Origin: Phycisphaerales bacterium
Lineage (GTDB): Bacteria > Planctomycetota > Phycisphaerae > Phycisphaerales > UBA1924
Assembly: GCA_028289195.1 (NCBI GenBank)
Contig: JANQQR010000008.1
Span: forward strand, 95,499 to 159,498
Length of the DNA: 64,000 bases
Direction of reading: 5' to 3'
The translations under genes were made by a program, and so were the position numbers. Under the pieces are notes generated by a model, which had not been told where the DNA came from, did not search any database, and saw only the letters and a program-made list of their open reading frames with translations. Below, one piece after another: positions 24,818 through 34,382 of this stretch. How positions within the stretch are numbered: position 1 is the first letter of the stretch; the number at the start of each line of letters is the position of its first letter.

Positions 24818-26848
24818 ATGCGGAATCCGCTGATCGTGATCGCACTCGCGCTGTTGCTCGCCGCTGTCCCTGCATTTGCCGAAGGACCCGAGCCGCTCAC
24901 GCTCTCCAAGGGCCAGACGATCGAGGCCTCGATCGGAGGGGCTGAAGAGACTGACGCGTACACCGTGGATCTGCCCGCCGAGTCGTTCATCGTCGGCGAG
25001 GCAAACCAGCTCTCGGTTGACGTGGTCGTGACGATCAGGAATCCGTCGGGCGACCCCGTCGGGAACTTCGACGGCCCCGCCACAGGTCCCGAGGTGTTCC
25101 GCTTCGAAACCGAAGACGCCGGGGCCTACACCATCGAGGTGACAGGTTTCTCCGGAGCCACGGGCGACTACTCGATCACGCTCACGACATCCGAGCCCAT
25201 CGCCACCGAGCCGGCCGAGCGGATCGACCAGCTCCTGACGGGGTACACGGGCTTGGACACGCCGGGCGGGGCCATCTGCGTGATGCGCGACGGCGCCGTC
25301 GTGTTCCAGAAGGCGTTCGGCAGTGCCAACCTGTCATACGACATCCCTTTCTCGGCGCAGACGCGCACCAACATCGGCTCGACCACCAAGCAGTTCACGT
25401 GCATGGCCATCATGCTGCTCGTTGAGCAGGGGAAACTGTCGGTCGATGACGACGTCCGCACGCACATCCCCGAACTTCCCGAGTTTTCGCAGCCGGTCAC
25501 GATCCGGAACCTGATGACCCACACCAGCGGGTACCGCGAGTTCCTCAACGCGTACGCCCTCTCCGGCACGCGCCTCGACCAGGGCGACTTCATCGACGGC
25601 GAGTGGATCCTCGAACTCGTCCAACGCCAGCCCGAGCTCCAGAACCTGCCCGGCGCCGAGTGGAACTACAACAACACCGCCTACAGCCTGCTCACGACCA
25701 TCGTCGAGCGCGTCACCGGCGAGGACTACGCCGAGTGGGTCGATGCCAACATCTTCACGCCCCTCGAGATGCACGATTCGTTCGTGATGACCGACCGGAA
25801 CACCGTGATCAAGAACAAGGCCCAGGGATACGTCCGAAGCGACACGGGCGCCTACCTGTCCGCGGCAGATCTCGGCGCTTCAATGGGCGCCGGCGGCATC
25901 TACACCTCCATCGACGACCTGACCAAGTGGGCCCGCAACTACCGCGCGCACGCGTTGGGCACGGACGAAACCTGGGAGCAGATGACCACCCCCTTCCAAC
26001 TCACCGAGGACGCCGACGGCGACCCGGACACCGGCTACGGGTTTGGCCTTTTCATCGACGAGTACCGCGGCCTGCAGCGGATCCACCACGGCGGCGCTGA
26101 CGTGGCCCACCGCTCCATGATCGCGTGGTACCCGGAGATCGACGGCGTCGTCATCACCCAGAGCAACAACGCCAACTTCCCCGGCGCGATGTCGAACGAG
26201 GTCGCCGATCTGTTCTTCGAGGACTACTTCCGGGACGACGAACCCGAAGCCGAGGAGGACTCTGTCGACGACAGCTCCTTCGACGCCGAGTCCTTCGACC
26301 CCGAGTCATTCGACGCGATGGCCGGACGCTACGAGATGGAAGAGGTCGAGGGATTCATCATCACGTTCACCCGCGAAGACGATCAGCTGTTTCTTCAGGC
26401 CACGGGCCAGCCGAAGTTCGAGATCTTCCCGATCGGGCACGAGAAGTTCGAGCTGCGGGTGGTCGAAGCCGCGGTCACGTTCCATCGCGGAGACGACGGC
26501 GCCTACGACACTCTCACGCTCCACCAGGGCGGCGACCACCCCGCCAACCGCCTCGCCGACGAGCCCTGGGCCCCCACCGAGGAGGAACTCGGCGCCTTCG
26601 CCGGCAGGTACTTCAGCGAGGAACTCGAGACGTTCTACACCCTGAGCATCAACGACGAAGGCGAACTCGTGCTCTCGCACCGGCGCTTCGACGACGTCAC
26701 GCTGACGCCCAGCAAGGAGAACACCTTCACGGGTGGCTTCCCCGTCGCGTCCGCGGTGTTCGAAATCGGCGACGACGGCGCACCCTCTGCCCTCCTCGTT
26801 GGCAACGGGCGCACGCGCGACGTCCGCTTCGAGCGCTCAGAGAGGTAG
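24818..26848 (+). CDS. Secreted serine hydrolase, beta-lactamase / DD-peptidase fold
   Basis: A 676-aa exported protein. Signal peptide NPLIVIALALLLAAVPAFA; an N-terminal pre-peptidase-like beta domain at residues about 25-125; the class C beta-lactamase/esterase domain at about 135-470 with Ser188-x-x-Lys191 (GSTTKQF), a YNNTAYS tyrosine motif and HGGAD in place of the KTG box; then two small beta-barrel modules at about 495-590 and 595-676. ATG at 24818 is preceded by GAAGGAG. The upstream 233-nt gap holds an AT-rich spot at 24646-24672. It may cleave D-amino peptides or esters; the substrate is unknown. Confidence 0.87.
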   Translation: MRNPLIVIALALLLAAVPAFAEGPEPLTLSKGQTIEASIGGAEETDAYTVDLPAESFIVGEANQLSVDVVVTIRNPSGDPVGNFDGPATGPEVFRFETEDAGAYTIEVTGFSGATGDYSITLTTSEPIATEPAERIDQLLTGYTGLDTPGGAICVMRDGAVVFQKAFGSANLSYDIPFSAQTRTNIGSTTKQFTCMAIMLLVEQGKLSVDDDVRTHIPELPEFSQPVTIRNLMTHTSGYREFLNAYALSGTRLDQGDFIDGEWILELVQRQPELQNLPGAEWNYNNTAYSLLTTIVERVTGEDYAEWVDANIFTPLEMHDSFVMTDRNTVIKNKAQGYVRSDTGAYLSAADLGASMGAGGIYTSIDDLTKWARNYRAHALGTDETWEQMTTPFQLTEDADGDPDTGYGFGLFIDEYRGLQRIHHGGADVAHRSMIAWYPEIDGVVITQSNNANFPGAMSNEVADLFFEDYFRDDEPEAEEDSVDDSSFDAESFDPESFDAMAGRYEMEEVEGFIITFTREDDQLFLQATGQPKFEIFPIGHEKFELRVVEAAVTFHRGDDGAYDTLTLHQGGDHPANRLADEPWAPTEEELGAFAGRYFSEELETFYTLSINDEGELVLSHRRFDDVTLTPSKENTFTGGFPVASAVFEIGDDGAPSALLVGNGRTRDVRFERSER

Positions 26849-26940
26849 CACCAGCGCCGCTTGGCGCTGAACCGATCGCAACCCCCCCACCGAACCACCC
26901 GTATCGGCTCGGGACCCCGTCCCCCGAAGGGGAAGCGATC

Positions 26941-27858
26941 ATGGCGCAACGCTCACGCGACATCTGGCCGAGACAACAACCACCGGCGCGCGAGAACATC
27001 CTCTTCGAATCCGACTCGATGACGATCGGGCACTTCCGATGCCCGACGAACGACCCGAGCTTCGAGGACACCGGCCCGATCGCGGGTCATGTCATCGTGT
27101 TCCCGCGCACGGCCGTGACCATCACGCATGAAGGCCAGGAGCCGGTCGTCGCCGATCCCAGCACGGCCATGCTCTACAACCGGGGCCAGCTCTACCGGCG
27201 TGGGCGCCTCCACGAGCGGGGCGACATCTCGGACTGGATCGGATTCGGCGATGACGCGCTCGTGGAAGCGATGAGCGAGGTCGACCCGCACGTGAAGGAC
27301 CGCCCCGAGTCTCCGTTCCGCTTCACGCACGGCCCGGCGGCCAACCGGCTCTACCTCCGCCAGCGCATGCTCGTGGAGTTCCTCAGGCGCACGCCGAACC
27401 CCGATGCGCTCGCCGTCGAGGAAGAGGCGTTCGACATCCTGCGACAGTCGGTCCGCCTGGCGTACGCCGCGTGGAGCGATCGGCGCCCGGCCCGTTCAAC
27501 CCGGACCGATACCGCGGCAGCCCACCGCGACCTCGCCCAGCACGCAAAGTCCGTCCTGGTGCGCACGCTCGCGTCCCCCGTCGGCCTGGACGAGATCGCC
27601 CGCGAGGTTCATGCCTCCCCCCACCACCTCTGCAGGGTGTTCCGGGCCCAGACCGGCATGACCATGAACGCCTATCGCAACGAGATGCGAGTCCGGTTCG
27701 CGCTCGAGCATCTCCCGCGCGCCGCCGGCGACATGACGAACCTCGCCCTCGACCTCGGGTTCTCAAGCCACAGCCACTTCACCCGAACGTTCAAGCAGGC
27801 GTTCGGGGTGACCCCCGCGTCGATCGACCTCGCGGGCCGCCACGGAAACACCCCCTAG
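26941..27858 (+). CDS. AraC-family transcriptional regulator
   Basis: A 305-aa regulator. The N-terminal part (residues about 20-180) looks like a cupin-type sensing domain (HVIVFPRTAVTITHEG; ADPSTAMLYNRGQLYRR). The C-terminal AraC DNA-binding domain spans about 195-300 with two helix-turn-helix units: LDEIAREVHASPHHLCRVFRAQTG and the signature MTNLALDLGFSSHSHFTRTFKQAFGVTP. It lies 92 nt downstream of the serine hydrolase on the same strand and may control it, which is an inference from position only. Confidence 0.93.
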   Translation: MAQRSRDIWPRQQPPARENILFESDSMTIGHFRCPTNDPSFEDTGPIAGHVIVFPRTAVTITHEGQEPVVADPSTAMLYNRGQLYRRGRLHERGDISDWIGFGDDALVEAMSEVDPHVKDRPESPFRFTHGPAANRLYLRQRMLVEFLRRTPNPDALAVEEEAFDILRQSVRLAYAAWSDRRPARSTRTDTAAAHRDLAQHAKSVLVRTLASPVGLDEIAREVHASPHHLCRVFRAQTGMTMNAYRNEMRVRFALEHLPRAAGDMTNLALDLGFSSHSHFTRTFKQAFGVTPASIDLAGRHGNTP

Positions 27859-27872
27859 CGGCGCAGAGAACA

Positions 27873-27901
27873 ACGGCGCGGGCTCCGAAGCCCCGCGCCG
27901 T
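27873..27901. terminator. Hairpin terminator between AraC gene and beta-helix gene
   Basis: A GC-rich stem (GGCGCGGG pairing with CCCGCGCC, one bulge) is capped on the minus strand by a TTCG tetraloop and followed by TTGTTCT. It lies in the 81-nt gap between convergent genes and can serve both. Confidence 0.6.
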
Positions 27902-27939
27902 CGTTCCTGCTGAAACCTCCCCCGACGGAAGGTCCGCGA

Positions 27940-29622
27940 TCAGTTCGGGCAGACCGCCAGCCAGTTGTTCAGAACGTTGGTGATGTCCCCGAAGTCGACC
28001 GAGCCCGACCCGTCCGCGTCGCCCTCGCAGAAGTTGGCCGGCGCTTCGGGCTGGAACTCGAACGCGCCCATGTCGATGCACAGCGCAAAGGCGCTGACGC
28101 CGGTGTTCGCGATGGTCGGGTCGTCGACGCAGCGGTCGTTCTCATCGAAATCGGTCAGGACGCCGAGATCGAGGGCGACGATGGAATCGCCGGCGTCGAT
28201 ACCCGGAGACCCAGCCAGGATCCGCAGGTCCCCGTAGTCGTCGTCGGGAGTGCCCCAGGTCATGTCCATCCCCGGCGACGGGATCCGCTCGAACAGCGGC
28301 ATCTCGTTGATGTTGCCGGTGCCCCCGACCACAGCCATCGGATCCGAGCGCTCGATGTTGCAATACCGGATGTCCCAGCCATTGCCGAAGGAGCCGTCGG
28401 TCGGGATGTTCAGGTAGCCGATGCAGTTCAGCATGTCGGAGCCGGGCGAGCCGGTGCTGCCCCCGACGATCGGTTGCGAGCCCTGATTGGCGACGAAGGT
28501 GCAGTTGAGGGCCCGCGAATTCGGGGTGACCGTGTACATCGCGCCGCCGAACGCGCTACAGGAGTTGCCGACGAAGAGGCTGTTGGTCACGAACGTCAGC
28601 CGATCCGATCGGAATCCCCCGCCCCGGACCGAGGAGTTCCCGTAGAACTCGCTCTCATCGATCGTCAAGGTGCCGCCGTTGTTCTGCATCCGGATGGCCC
28701 CGCCGGCGATGGCCGTCGCGACGTTGCGCGTGAACACCGTCCGCAGGACGTTCAGGCTGGCGCCGACACCCTCGATGGCGCCGCCCTCATCCGCCGCCGA
28801 GTTCTCGGTGAACATGCAATCGACGACGTTTGCGGTGCCGGAAGTAGACGCTCGCAAGCCGCCGCCATCGTTCGCCGTCGCCATGTTCCCGATGAACGAG
28901 CAGGCACTGATCGTCCCGGTGGTGCGGACGGTCTGCATGCCGCCCGCGAACGAGCTCATGTTGCCCATGAACATGCACCCGGAAACGACGTAGTCCGAGT
29001 CCAGGTCGGCCAGGTACAGACCGGCCCCGACGCCGGTGGTGGTGTTCTCGATGAACTCGCAATCCTCCACCACCGCGGTGTTATCGAGGATGATCAGCCC
29101 GCCTCCCGAGACGCAAGAATTCATCTCGAACCGGCAGTTGCGGACGACGACGTTGCTGTCGTTGAAGTACGCCCCGCCGCCGCTCTCGGCCGCCTCGTTG
29201 TCGATGAACCAGACGTCCTCGACAAGGACGTTCGACGACGTGAAGCTCATCCCCCCCCCGTCGTGCGGGTAGTTCGTTCCCGAGGACCCCGGGGAATCGC
29301 CCTTGGTGATCGTCAGGTCTCTGACGACCAGCCCGCCCATGTCCGACCCGATGCCCGAACCGCGCATTACGGTGTCGTTCAGGAACTCCCCTGTGAGCGT
29401 TGTCGAGCCCGCCCCCGCGCCCTGGAACGTGAGCTGCTTGGATCCCACGTCGAACACCTGGTTGTAGATCCCGGCGGCGAGGTTGATCGTGTCACCTGAA
29501 CTCGCCGCGTTCACCGTCGCCTGGATGCTGTTGGCCGGGGTGATGTTGAAGACGTTCGCCCCGCCGTGGGCCGCGCTCGCAAGGAGCGCCGCCGCCGTGA
29601 TGAATGCTCTCTTGTGTGCCAT
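27940..29622 (-). CDS. Secreted right-handed beta-helix protein with dockerin-like tail
   Basis: A 560-aa exported protein. After a signal peptide (MAHKRAFITAAALLASAAHGG), residues about 30-430 form parallel beta-helix coils (repeated N-C-x-F-x-x-N pattern such as VVRNCRFEMN, ALNCTFVANQ). A domain with DINDRCVDD-like and IDMGAFEFQ motifs follows, and the last 30 residues are a calcium-loop tail (CEGDADGSGSVDFGDITNVLNNW, closing Cys). The start is set by GAGAGG before ATG 29622. Such proteins may be surface polysaccharide-binding or adhesive; no catalytic residues could be assigned. Confidence 0.85.
   Translation of the reverse strand: MAHKRAFITAAALLASAAHGGANVFNITPANSIQATVNAASSGDTINLAAGIYNQVFDVGSKQLTFQGAGAGSTTLTGEFLNDTVMRGSGIGSDMGGLVVRDLTITKGDSPGSSGTNYPHDGGGMSFTSSNVLVEDVWFIDNEAAESGGGAYFNDSNVVVRNCRFEMNSCVSGGGLIILDNTAVVEDCEFIENTTTGVGAGLYLADLDSDYVVSGCMFMGNMSSFAGGMQTVRTTGTISACSFIGNMATANDGGGLRASTSGTANVVDCMFTENSAADEGGAIEGVGASLNVLRTVFTRNVATAIAGGAIRMQNNGGTLTIDESEFYGNSSVRGGGFRSDRLTFVTNSLFVGNSCSAFGGAMYTVTPNSRALNCTFVANQGSQPIVGGSTGSPGSDMLNCIGYLNIPTDGSFGNGWDIRYCNIERSDPMAVVGGTGNINEMPLFERIPSPGMDMTWGTPDDDYGDLRILAGSPGIDAGDSIVALDLGVLTDFDENDRCVDDPTIANTGVSAFALCIDMGAFEFQPEAPANFCEGDADGSGSVDFGDITNVLNNWLAVCPN
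27944..28035 (-). repeat. Coding repeat for the dockerin-like tail, copy 1
   Basis: The 3' end of this gene is nearly identical in DNA to the 3' end of the next gene at 29661-29750. A 29-nt block (27960-27988 and 29680-29708) has only one mismatch in view. Both encode D-F-G-D-I-T-N-V-L-N-N-W. Confidence 0.7.
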
Positions 29623-29660
29623 CGGAATCCTCTCTTTCGTGCCCATCGCTGCCGCGCCCG

Positions 29661-31151
29661 TCAGTTCGGGCACACGCTCAGCCAGTTGTTCAGAACGTTG
29701 GTGATGTCACCGAAGTCGACGAGGCCGGAGTTGTCCGCGTCGCCCGGGCAGGCCTGCACCAGGTCGCCTGCAGTCTCGAACGCACCGATGTCGATCACCG
29801 GCCCGTCGATCGCAAATCCCGTGTCAGCCGTCGCCGGGTCGTCGACAGCGCGATCGTTGCCGTCGAGGTCGACGAATGGCCCCGCGTACAGGTCCGAGTT
29901 CCCCGCGTCGATGCACGGGCTCATGTCCATCGGACGGAGGTCGCCGTAGTCGTCGTCGTCGGTCCCCCATTCCGCGTCCATGCCGCTGGAGGGCATCGAT
30001 GTGAGCAGCGGATCGACGTCGATGTTGCCGGTGCTGGCGTTCGGCGGCGCGTAGCCGCCCTGGACGACGCAACTCCGCAGCACCGGCGCGTTGCTCGGGA
30101 GGCCGGGAACCAGATCGGTCGCATCGTTGCCCCAGAGGATGCAGTTGTCGAGCTTGACGACGGATCGGTTGGCCGGCGAGCCACCGATCACGTAGGTGCC
30201 CGAGGCCTGATTCGCCACGAACACGCAGTTCTCCGCCTCCAGCGGGGCGCTCGTGAAGATCGCCGCGTCGTTGCCGAGCGAGCGGTTTCCCACGAACGTC
30301 GTATTCCGGATCGTGGTAAGCCCTGCGTCGTCCCTCGCATACAGCCCGGCGCCCCAGGTCGAAGCGATGTTGCCATTGAATCGGCACGCGTCGATCACCG
30401 AGACCGTCGCATTGGAGACGTGGATCGCGCCCCCGGCGCCGCCCTGGTTCCGCTCGAATACGCACCGGAGCGCCTGCAGCGTGCCGTTCGTCGCGAGAAC
30501 GGTCGCGGCCGCCCCAGTCGTCTGGGTCACACCCATGTCCCACCGGTTGCCGCTGACCAGCGTGTCAACGAGGGTCAGGTTGCACCCAGAGCCGAACACC
30601 GCCGGCGAATCTGCCGATGCGCTCGAAAGCGTGTTGTTGGCGATAAGGCAGTCGACGAGCGTCAGATCGCAGACGAAGGCTGAGATCGCGGCGCCATCGC
30701 CATCGGACGACTCGTTCCGGTTCCCAACCATCGCGACGTTCATCAGCGTGACATTCGCCCCGTCAACCCTCAGCCCCGCCGCGTCGCTATTCGAGGGCTC
30801 GCTGCTGGCGACGAACCCGTTGGTGATAGTCAGGTCCTGGAAGACCGTGCCGTCGGAACCCGAACCGAGGACCGTGAACACGACCGAGAGGCCCGCACCG
30901 TCGATCACGACGTCGTCCCGGTTGCCGGTCGAGCCCCGGATGAGCAGTTGCTTGTTTGTGAATGTGATCCCCGGGAACAGCTGGTACGGCGATCCGGAGT
31001 CGGAGATCACGATCTCGTCCCCGCTGACGGCCTGGGCGATCACCACGCTCAGAGGCCCGTCGGCAGGCACGTTCTTGACGTCCGCCTCGCAGACACCCGT
31101 AGCCCCGAGGGCGAATCCAGCCGCCCACACGATTCGATTTCTCTTCGGCAT
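29661..31151 (-). CDS. Secreted beta-helix protein with dockerin-like tail (paralog)
   Basis: A 496-aa paralog of the neighbour. Signal peptide from MPKRNRIVWAAGFALGATGVCEA; beta-helix coils with repeated DNCILWGN, ENCVFVANQ, IRNTTFVGN; then a GNDRAVDDPATADTG and IDIGAFE segment and the C-terminal calcium-loop tail (CPGDADNSGLVDFGDITNVLNNW). The start is placed at ATG 31151 behind AAGGGAG. It ends 38 nt before the start of the downstream copy, so the two are probably co-transcribed. Confidence 0.85.
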   Translation of the reverse strand: MPKRNRIVWAAGFALGATGVCEADVKNVPADGPLSVVIAQAVSGDEIVISDSGSPYQLFPGITFTNKQLLIRGSTGNRDDVVIDGAGLSVVFTVLGSGSDGTVFQDLTITNGFVASSEPSNSDAAGLRVDGANVTLMNVAMVGNRNESSDGDGAAISAFVCDLTLVDCLIANNTLSSASADSPAVFGSGCNLTLVDTLVSGNRWDMGVTQTTGAAATVLATNGTLQALRCVFERNQGGAGGAIHVSNATVSVIDACRFNGNIASTWGAGLYARDDAGLTTIRNTTFVGNRSLGNDAAIFTSAPLEAENCVFVANQASGTYVIGGSPANRSVVKLDNCILWGNDATDLVPGLPSNAPVLRSCVVQGGYAPPNASTGNIDVDPLLTSMPSSGMDAEWGTDDDDYGDLRPMDMSPCIDAGNSDLYAGPFVDLDGNDRAVDDPATADTGFAIDGPVIDIGAFETAGDLVQACPGDADNSGLVDFGDITNVLNNWLSVCPN

Positions 31152-31304
31152 TGCTCGTCTCCCTTGGTCACCCCGGGCCGATTGGCAGAGGGGTGCTGTC
31201 GATCGGGAGCGGCTCTCGGCCGCTTCCCACCAACACACGCGACGTCAGGGACTTGCGCGCCCGATCGCATATCCGAATTTCCTCGCCCGGCACGGATCCC
31301 GGCT

Positions 31305-31310
31305 TAGAAT
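31305..31310 (+). promoter_or_regulatory. Probable -10 box of the ECF sigma gene
   Basis: TAGAAT, a five-of-six match to the consensus, lies 49 nt before the GTG. No good -35 box is seen. Confidence 0.35.
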
Positions 31311-31359
31311 GACGCCAGGCGGCTTCTCCACAGCCGCGTGAGAGGGAGCAACCCCGTCC

Positions 31360-31941
31360 GTGGGCGAAGATCTGCAACAAACCGTGACCCGGCTCCTCGG
31401 CCGGATCGCTGAGGGCGGCCAGGACGGCGCCGAGGCGGAGCTGCTGCCGCTGGTCTACGACGAGCTCCGCCAGCTCGCCTCGGCCCAGTTTCGCTCGGAG
31501 CGCGCCGACCACACGCTGCAACCCACCGCCCTCGTGCACGAGGCCTACATGAAGCTCGTCGGTCAGCAGGGAGCCGAGATCGGGGGGCGGAAGCACTTTT
31601 TCGCCCTGGCGTCGAAAGCGATGCGCCAGATCCTGGTCGACCACGCCCGGGCCAAGGCTCGGCTCAAGCGAGGCGGCGACGGTGTCCGCATGCCGCTCGC
31701 CGACGACCAGCCCACCCCGACCCAGCTCTCCATCCCCGACCTTGTCGCCCTCGACGACGCCCTCGGGCGACTCGAGACCCTCGATGCACGCAAGGCGACG
31801 CTCGTCGAGCTCCGGTTCTTCGGGGGGTTGAGTTCCGAGGAGACCGCCGATGTGCTCGGCATCGCCCGGTCGACGGTCGCCGAAGATTGGCGCTTCGCCA
31901 AGGCGTGGCTCAGGCGCGAGCTCTCCGGAGAGCCCAAGTGA
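31360..31941 (+). CDS. ECF-type RNA polymerase sigma factor (TIGR02999-like)
   Basis: A 193-aa sigma-70-family factor. Region 2 spans about residues 25-95 (LPLVYDELRQLASAQFRSE, ALVHEAYMKLVG, KHFFALASKAMRQILVDHARAKARLKRGG) and region 4 about 130-190 (LETLDARKATLVELRFFGGLSSEETADVLGIARSTVAEDW RFAKAWL region). This is the ECF subtype paired with serine/threonine kinases in Planctomycetes and Acidobacteria. It starts with GTG. Its stop overlaps the kinase start in GTGA, so the two are coupled. Confidence 0.94.
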   Translation: MGEDLQQTVTRLLGRIAEGGQDGAEAELLPLVYDELRQLASAQFRSERADHTLQPTALVHEAYMKLVGQQGAEIGGRKHFFALASKAMRQILVDHARAKARLKRGGDGVRMPLADDQPTPTQLSIPDLVALDDALGRLETLDARKATLVELRFFGGLSSEETADVLGIARSTVAEDWRFAKAWLRRELSGEPK

Positions 31942-34382
31942 GCGGCGCCGACCGCTTCCGGCGTGTCGAGGAGTTGTTCAGGCAGGCCTCGGCTCTCCAG
32001 GGAGCCGATCGCGCTGCGTTCCTGGATGCCAACTGCGACGATGCAGCGCTGCGTTCCGAGGTGGAAGACCTCCTCGGCTCAGCAGAAACGAATGACGGGT
32101 TCATGGAGTCCGGCCCGAGCGCGATGATTGCCGAGGTCATCGAGGCGCGCGCGCCGGTCGGCGACGGATTCCCCGACCGGATGGGGCGCTACACGATCCG
32201 GCGCGTCATCGGCAAGGGCGGGATGGGCGTCGTCTACGAAGCCGAGCAGGACTCGCCCCGGCGCACCGTCGCCCTGAAGATCATCGGACAGTCCATGCTC
32301 TCGAGCGACCTGCTCCGGCGATTCGAACAGGAGGCCGAGGTCCTTGGGCGCCTCACTCACCCCGGCATCGCGCAGGTCTACGAGGCGGGCACGTTCGAGC
32401 ACGCCGGGTCGGCCCAGCCGTTCTTCGCGATGGAACTCGTCGACGGGGTGCCCCTCGGCGCGTACGTCGAGGCCAATCGCCTCTCGGCGCGCAAGATCAT
32501 GGCCCTCGTCGCCCAGATCGCCGAGGCCATCCACCACGCCCACGAGCGCGGCATCGTCCATCGCGATCTCAAGCCCGCCAACGTGCTCGTCACCCGCGAC
32601 GGCCAGCCAAAGATCCTCGACTTCGGGGTCGCCCGGGTCACCGACGCCGACGTGCGCACGACCACGATGCACACCAGCGCCGGCCAGCTCATCGGCACCG
32701 TCGCCTATATGAGCCCGGAACAAGCCGCCGGAGATCCCGGGCTGATCGAAGCCAGATCCGACGTCTACTCCCTGGGCGCTATCGCCTACGAGTTGCTCGC
32801 CGGACGCCTGCCCCTCGACGTCGACGGCAAGATGATCCACGAGGCAGTGCGCGCCATCCAGCAGGACGAGCCCACCCCGCTGACCACGAGCGTCCGGGGC
32901 CTGCCCTCCGACGTGCAGACGATCATCGGCATGGCGCTCGAGAAAGAACCCGTGCGTCGCTACCCGAGCGCCCAGGCGCTCGCCGACGACATCCACCGGT
33001 TCCTGGCAGACGAGCCCATCGCCGCCCGGCGCCCGAGCACGTGGTACCAGTTCAGCAAATTCGCCAAGCGCAACAAGGGACTGGTCGCCGGCCTGGCCGT
33101 CGCCGCCCTCATGCTCGTCGCCGGCACGGTCGCGTCGACGGCGCTGGCGATCCAGGCGACACGCGCGCGGAACGACGCGGTCCGCCAGGCGGCGATCGCC
33201 GAGACGGTCAGCAACTTCCTGAACGACGATCTGCTCGCGCAGGCAGACCCCTACGCGACCGGCGGAGAAGACCTGACGGTGCGGGAAGCGATCGACCAGG
33301 CCGCCGACACGATCGAGGAAAAATTCGCGGGCCTCCCCGCGATCGAGGCGGAGATCCGGAGCACGCTCGGCCACACCTATCGCAGCCTCGGCGCCTACGA
33401 GCCCGCCAAATCGAATCTCGGGCGCGCAGCGGAACTCGGCACGCAGGTCTACGGCCCCGATCACCCCCTCGTTCTCAGCGCGCGAACAGCGCTCGCGGGC
33501 ACGCTCGACGACGAAGGAAACACGGATCAGGCCGTTGAGATCTTCGAAGACGTCGTGCCGCGCTGGAATACGGCCGTCGGACCCGATGCGCGCGAGACGA
33601 TCGACGCGGAAGGGCAATACGCCCTCGCGCTCACGTACATGGCCCGGTACGACGACGCCCGGGCGCTCCTCGAACGCGACATCCCTCGCGCCCGCGCACT
33701 CTTCGGGGACTCCGATTCGCTGACGCTCGCCCTCCTCGGGCATCTCGCCGGCCTGCACTATCGCACCGGCAACTACGAAGAGTCCGCGGCCATCTTCGAG
33801 CAGCTGGTCGAGGTCCTCACGATCTCGCAGGGTGAGCTTGACCCCGAGACCGTGACTAACAAGGGCAACCTCGCACTCCTCTATCAGCGCCTGAACCGGT
33901 TTGAAGACGCCGCCGATCTCTACCCCGAGGTCATCGACGCCTCGGTGCGCACGCTCGGTCCGGAGCATCCGGGCACGCTCGTATCTCGGAACAATCTGGC
34001 GCTGCTGCTGAGCCGGATGGAGCGCTACGAGGAGGCGGAACAGATCTACCGCGACGTGCTCGCCATCCGCGAGCGGGTCCTCGCACCGACCGACCCCGAC
34101 ATCGCGGTCTCTCGAGGCACTCTCGGGCGGATGCTGATCGAAACCGGTGAATTCGCAGAGTCCGAGTCTCTGGTCCTCAGCGCCCGCGCCGCTTTCATCG
34201 AATCCCTGGGTCCGGAGCACCCGTACGTGGACGCGACAACCGAGAATCTCGTGCTGCTCTACGAGCGTTCCGACCAGCCCGGACTGCACGAGGCCTGGCT
34301 CGCCGTCCGCGACGAGGGCGCCCCACCGCCGACGACACGAGCATGGGGGGTCAACCCTGGTCCGCGAGGCTCCAGCGACTAG
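31938..34382 (+). CDS. Transmembrane Ser/Thr protein kinase with TPR sensor
   Basis: An 814-aa Hanks-type kinase. Kinase domain at residues about 80-360: GKGGMGVVYEA glycine loop, catalytic Lys114 in VALKI, HRDLKPAN with catalytic Asp210, DFGVA and the SPEQAAG segment. A transmembrane helix lies at about 381-403 (GLVAGLAVAALMLVAG). The C-terminal 400 residues are tetratricopeptide repeats of the kinesin-light-chain type (GPEHPGTLVSRNNLALLL, ERYEEAEQIYRDVL). GTG at 31938 overlaps the sigma-factor stop. It probably signals to the coupled sigma factor. The TAG stop shares CTAG with the convergent EboF gene. Confidence 0.94.
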   Translation: MSGADRFRRVEELFRQASALQGADRAAFLDANCDDAALRSEVEDLLGSAETNDGFMESGPSAMIAEVIEARAPVGDGFPDRMGRYTIRRVIGKGGMGVVYEAEQDSPRRTVALKIIGQSMLSSDLLRRFEQEAEVLGRLTHPGIAQVYEAGTFEHAGSAQPFFAMELVDGVPLGAYVEANRLSARKIMALVAQIAEAIHHAHERGIVHRDLKPANVLVTRDGQPKILDFGVARVTDADVRTTTMHTSAGQLIGTVAYMSPEQAAGDPGLIEARSDVYSLGAIAYELLAGRLPLDVDGKMIHEAVRAIQQDEPTPLTTSVRGLPSDVQTIIGMALEKEPVRRYPSAQALADDIHRFLADEPIAARRPSTWYQFSKFAKRNKGLVAGLAVAALMLVAGTVASTALAIQATRARNDAVRQAAIAETVSNFLNDDLLAQADPYATGGEDLTVREAIDQAADTIEEKFAGLPAIEAEIRSTLGHTYRSLGAYEPAKSNLGRAAELGTQVYGPDHPLVLSARTALAGTLDDEGNTDQAVEIFEDVVPRWNTAVGPDARETIDAEGQYALALTYMARYDDARALLERDIPRARALFGDSDSLTLALLGHLAGLHYRTGNYEESAAIFEQLVEVLTISQGELDPETVTNKGNLALLYQRLNRFEDAADLYPEVIDASVRTLGPEHPGTLVSRNNLALLLSRMERYEEAEQIYRDVLAIRERVLAPTDPDIAVSRGTLGRMLIETGEFAESESLVLSARAAFIESLGPEHPYVDATTENLVLLYERSDQPGLHEAWLAVRDEGAPPPTTRAWGVNPGPRGSSD

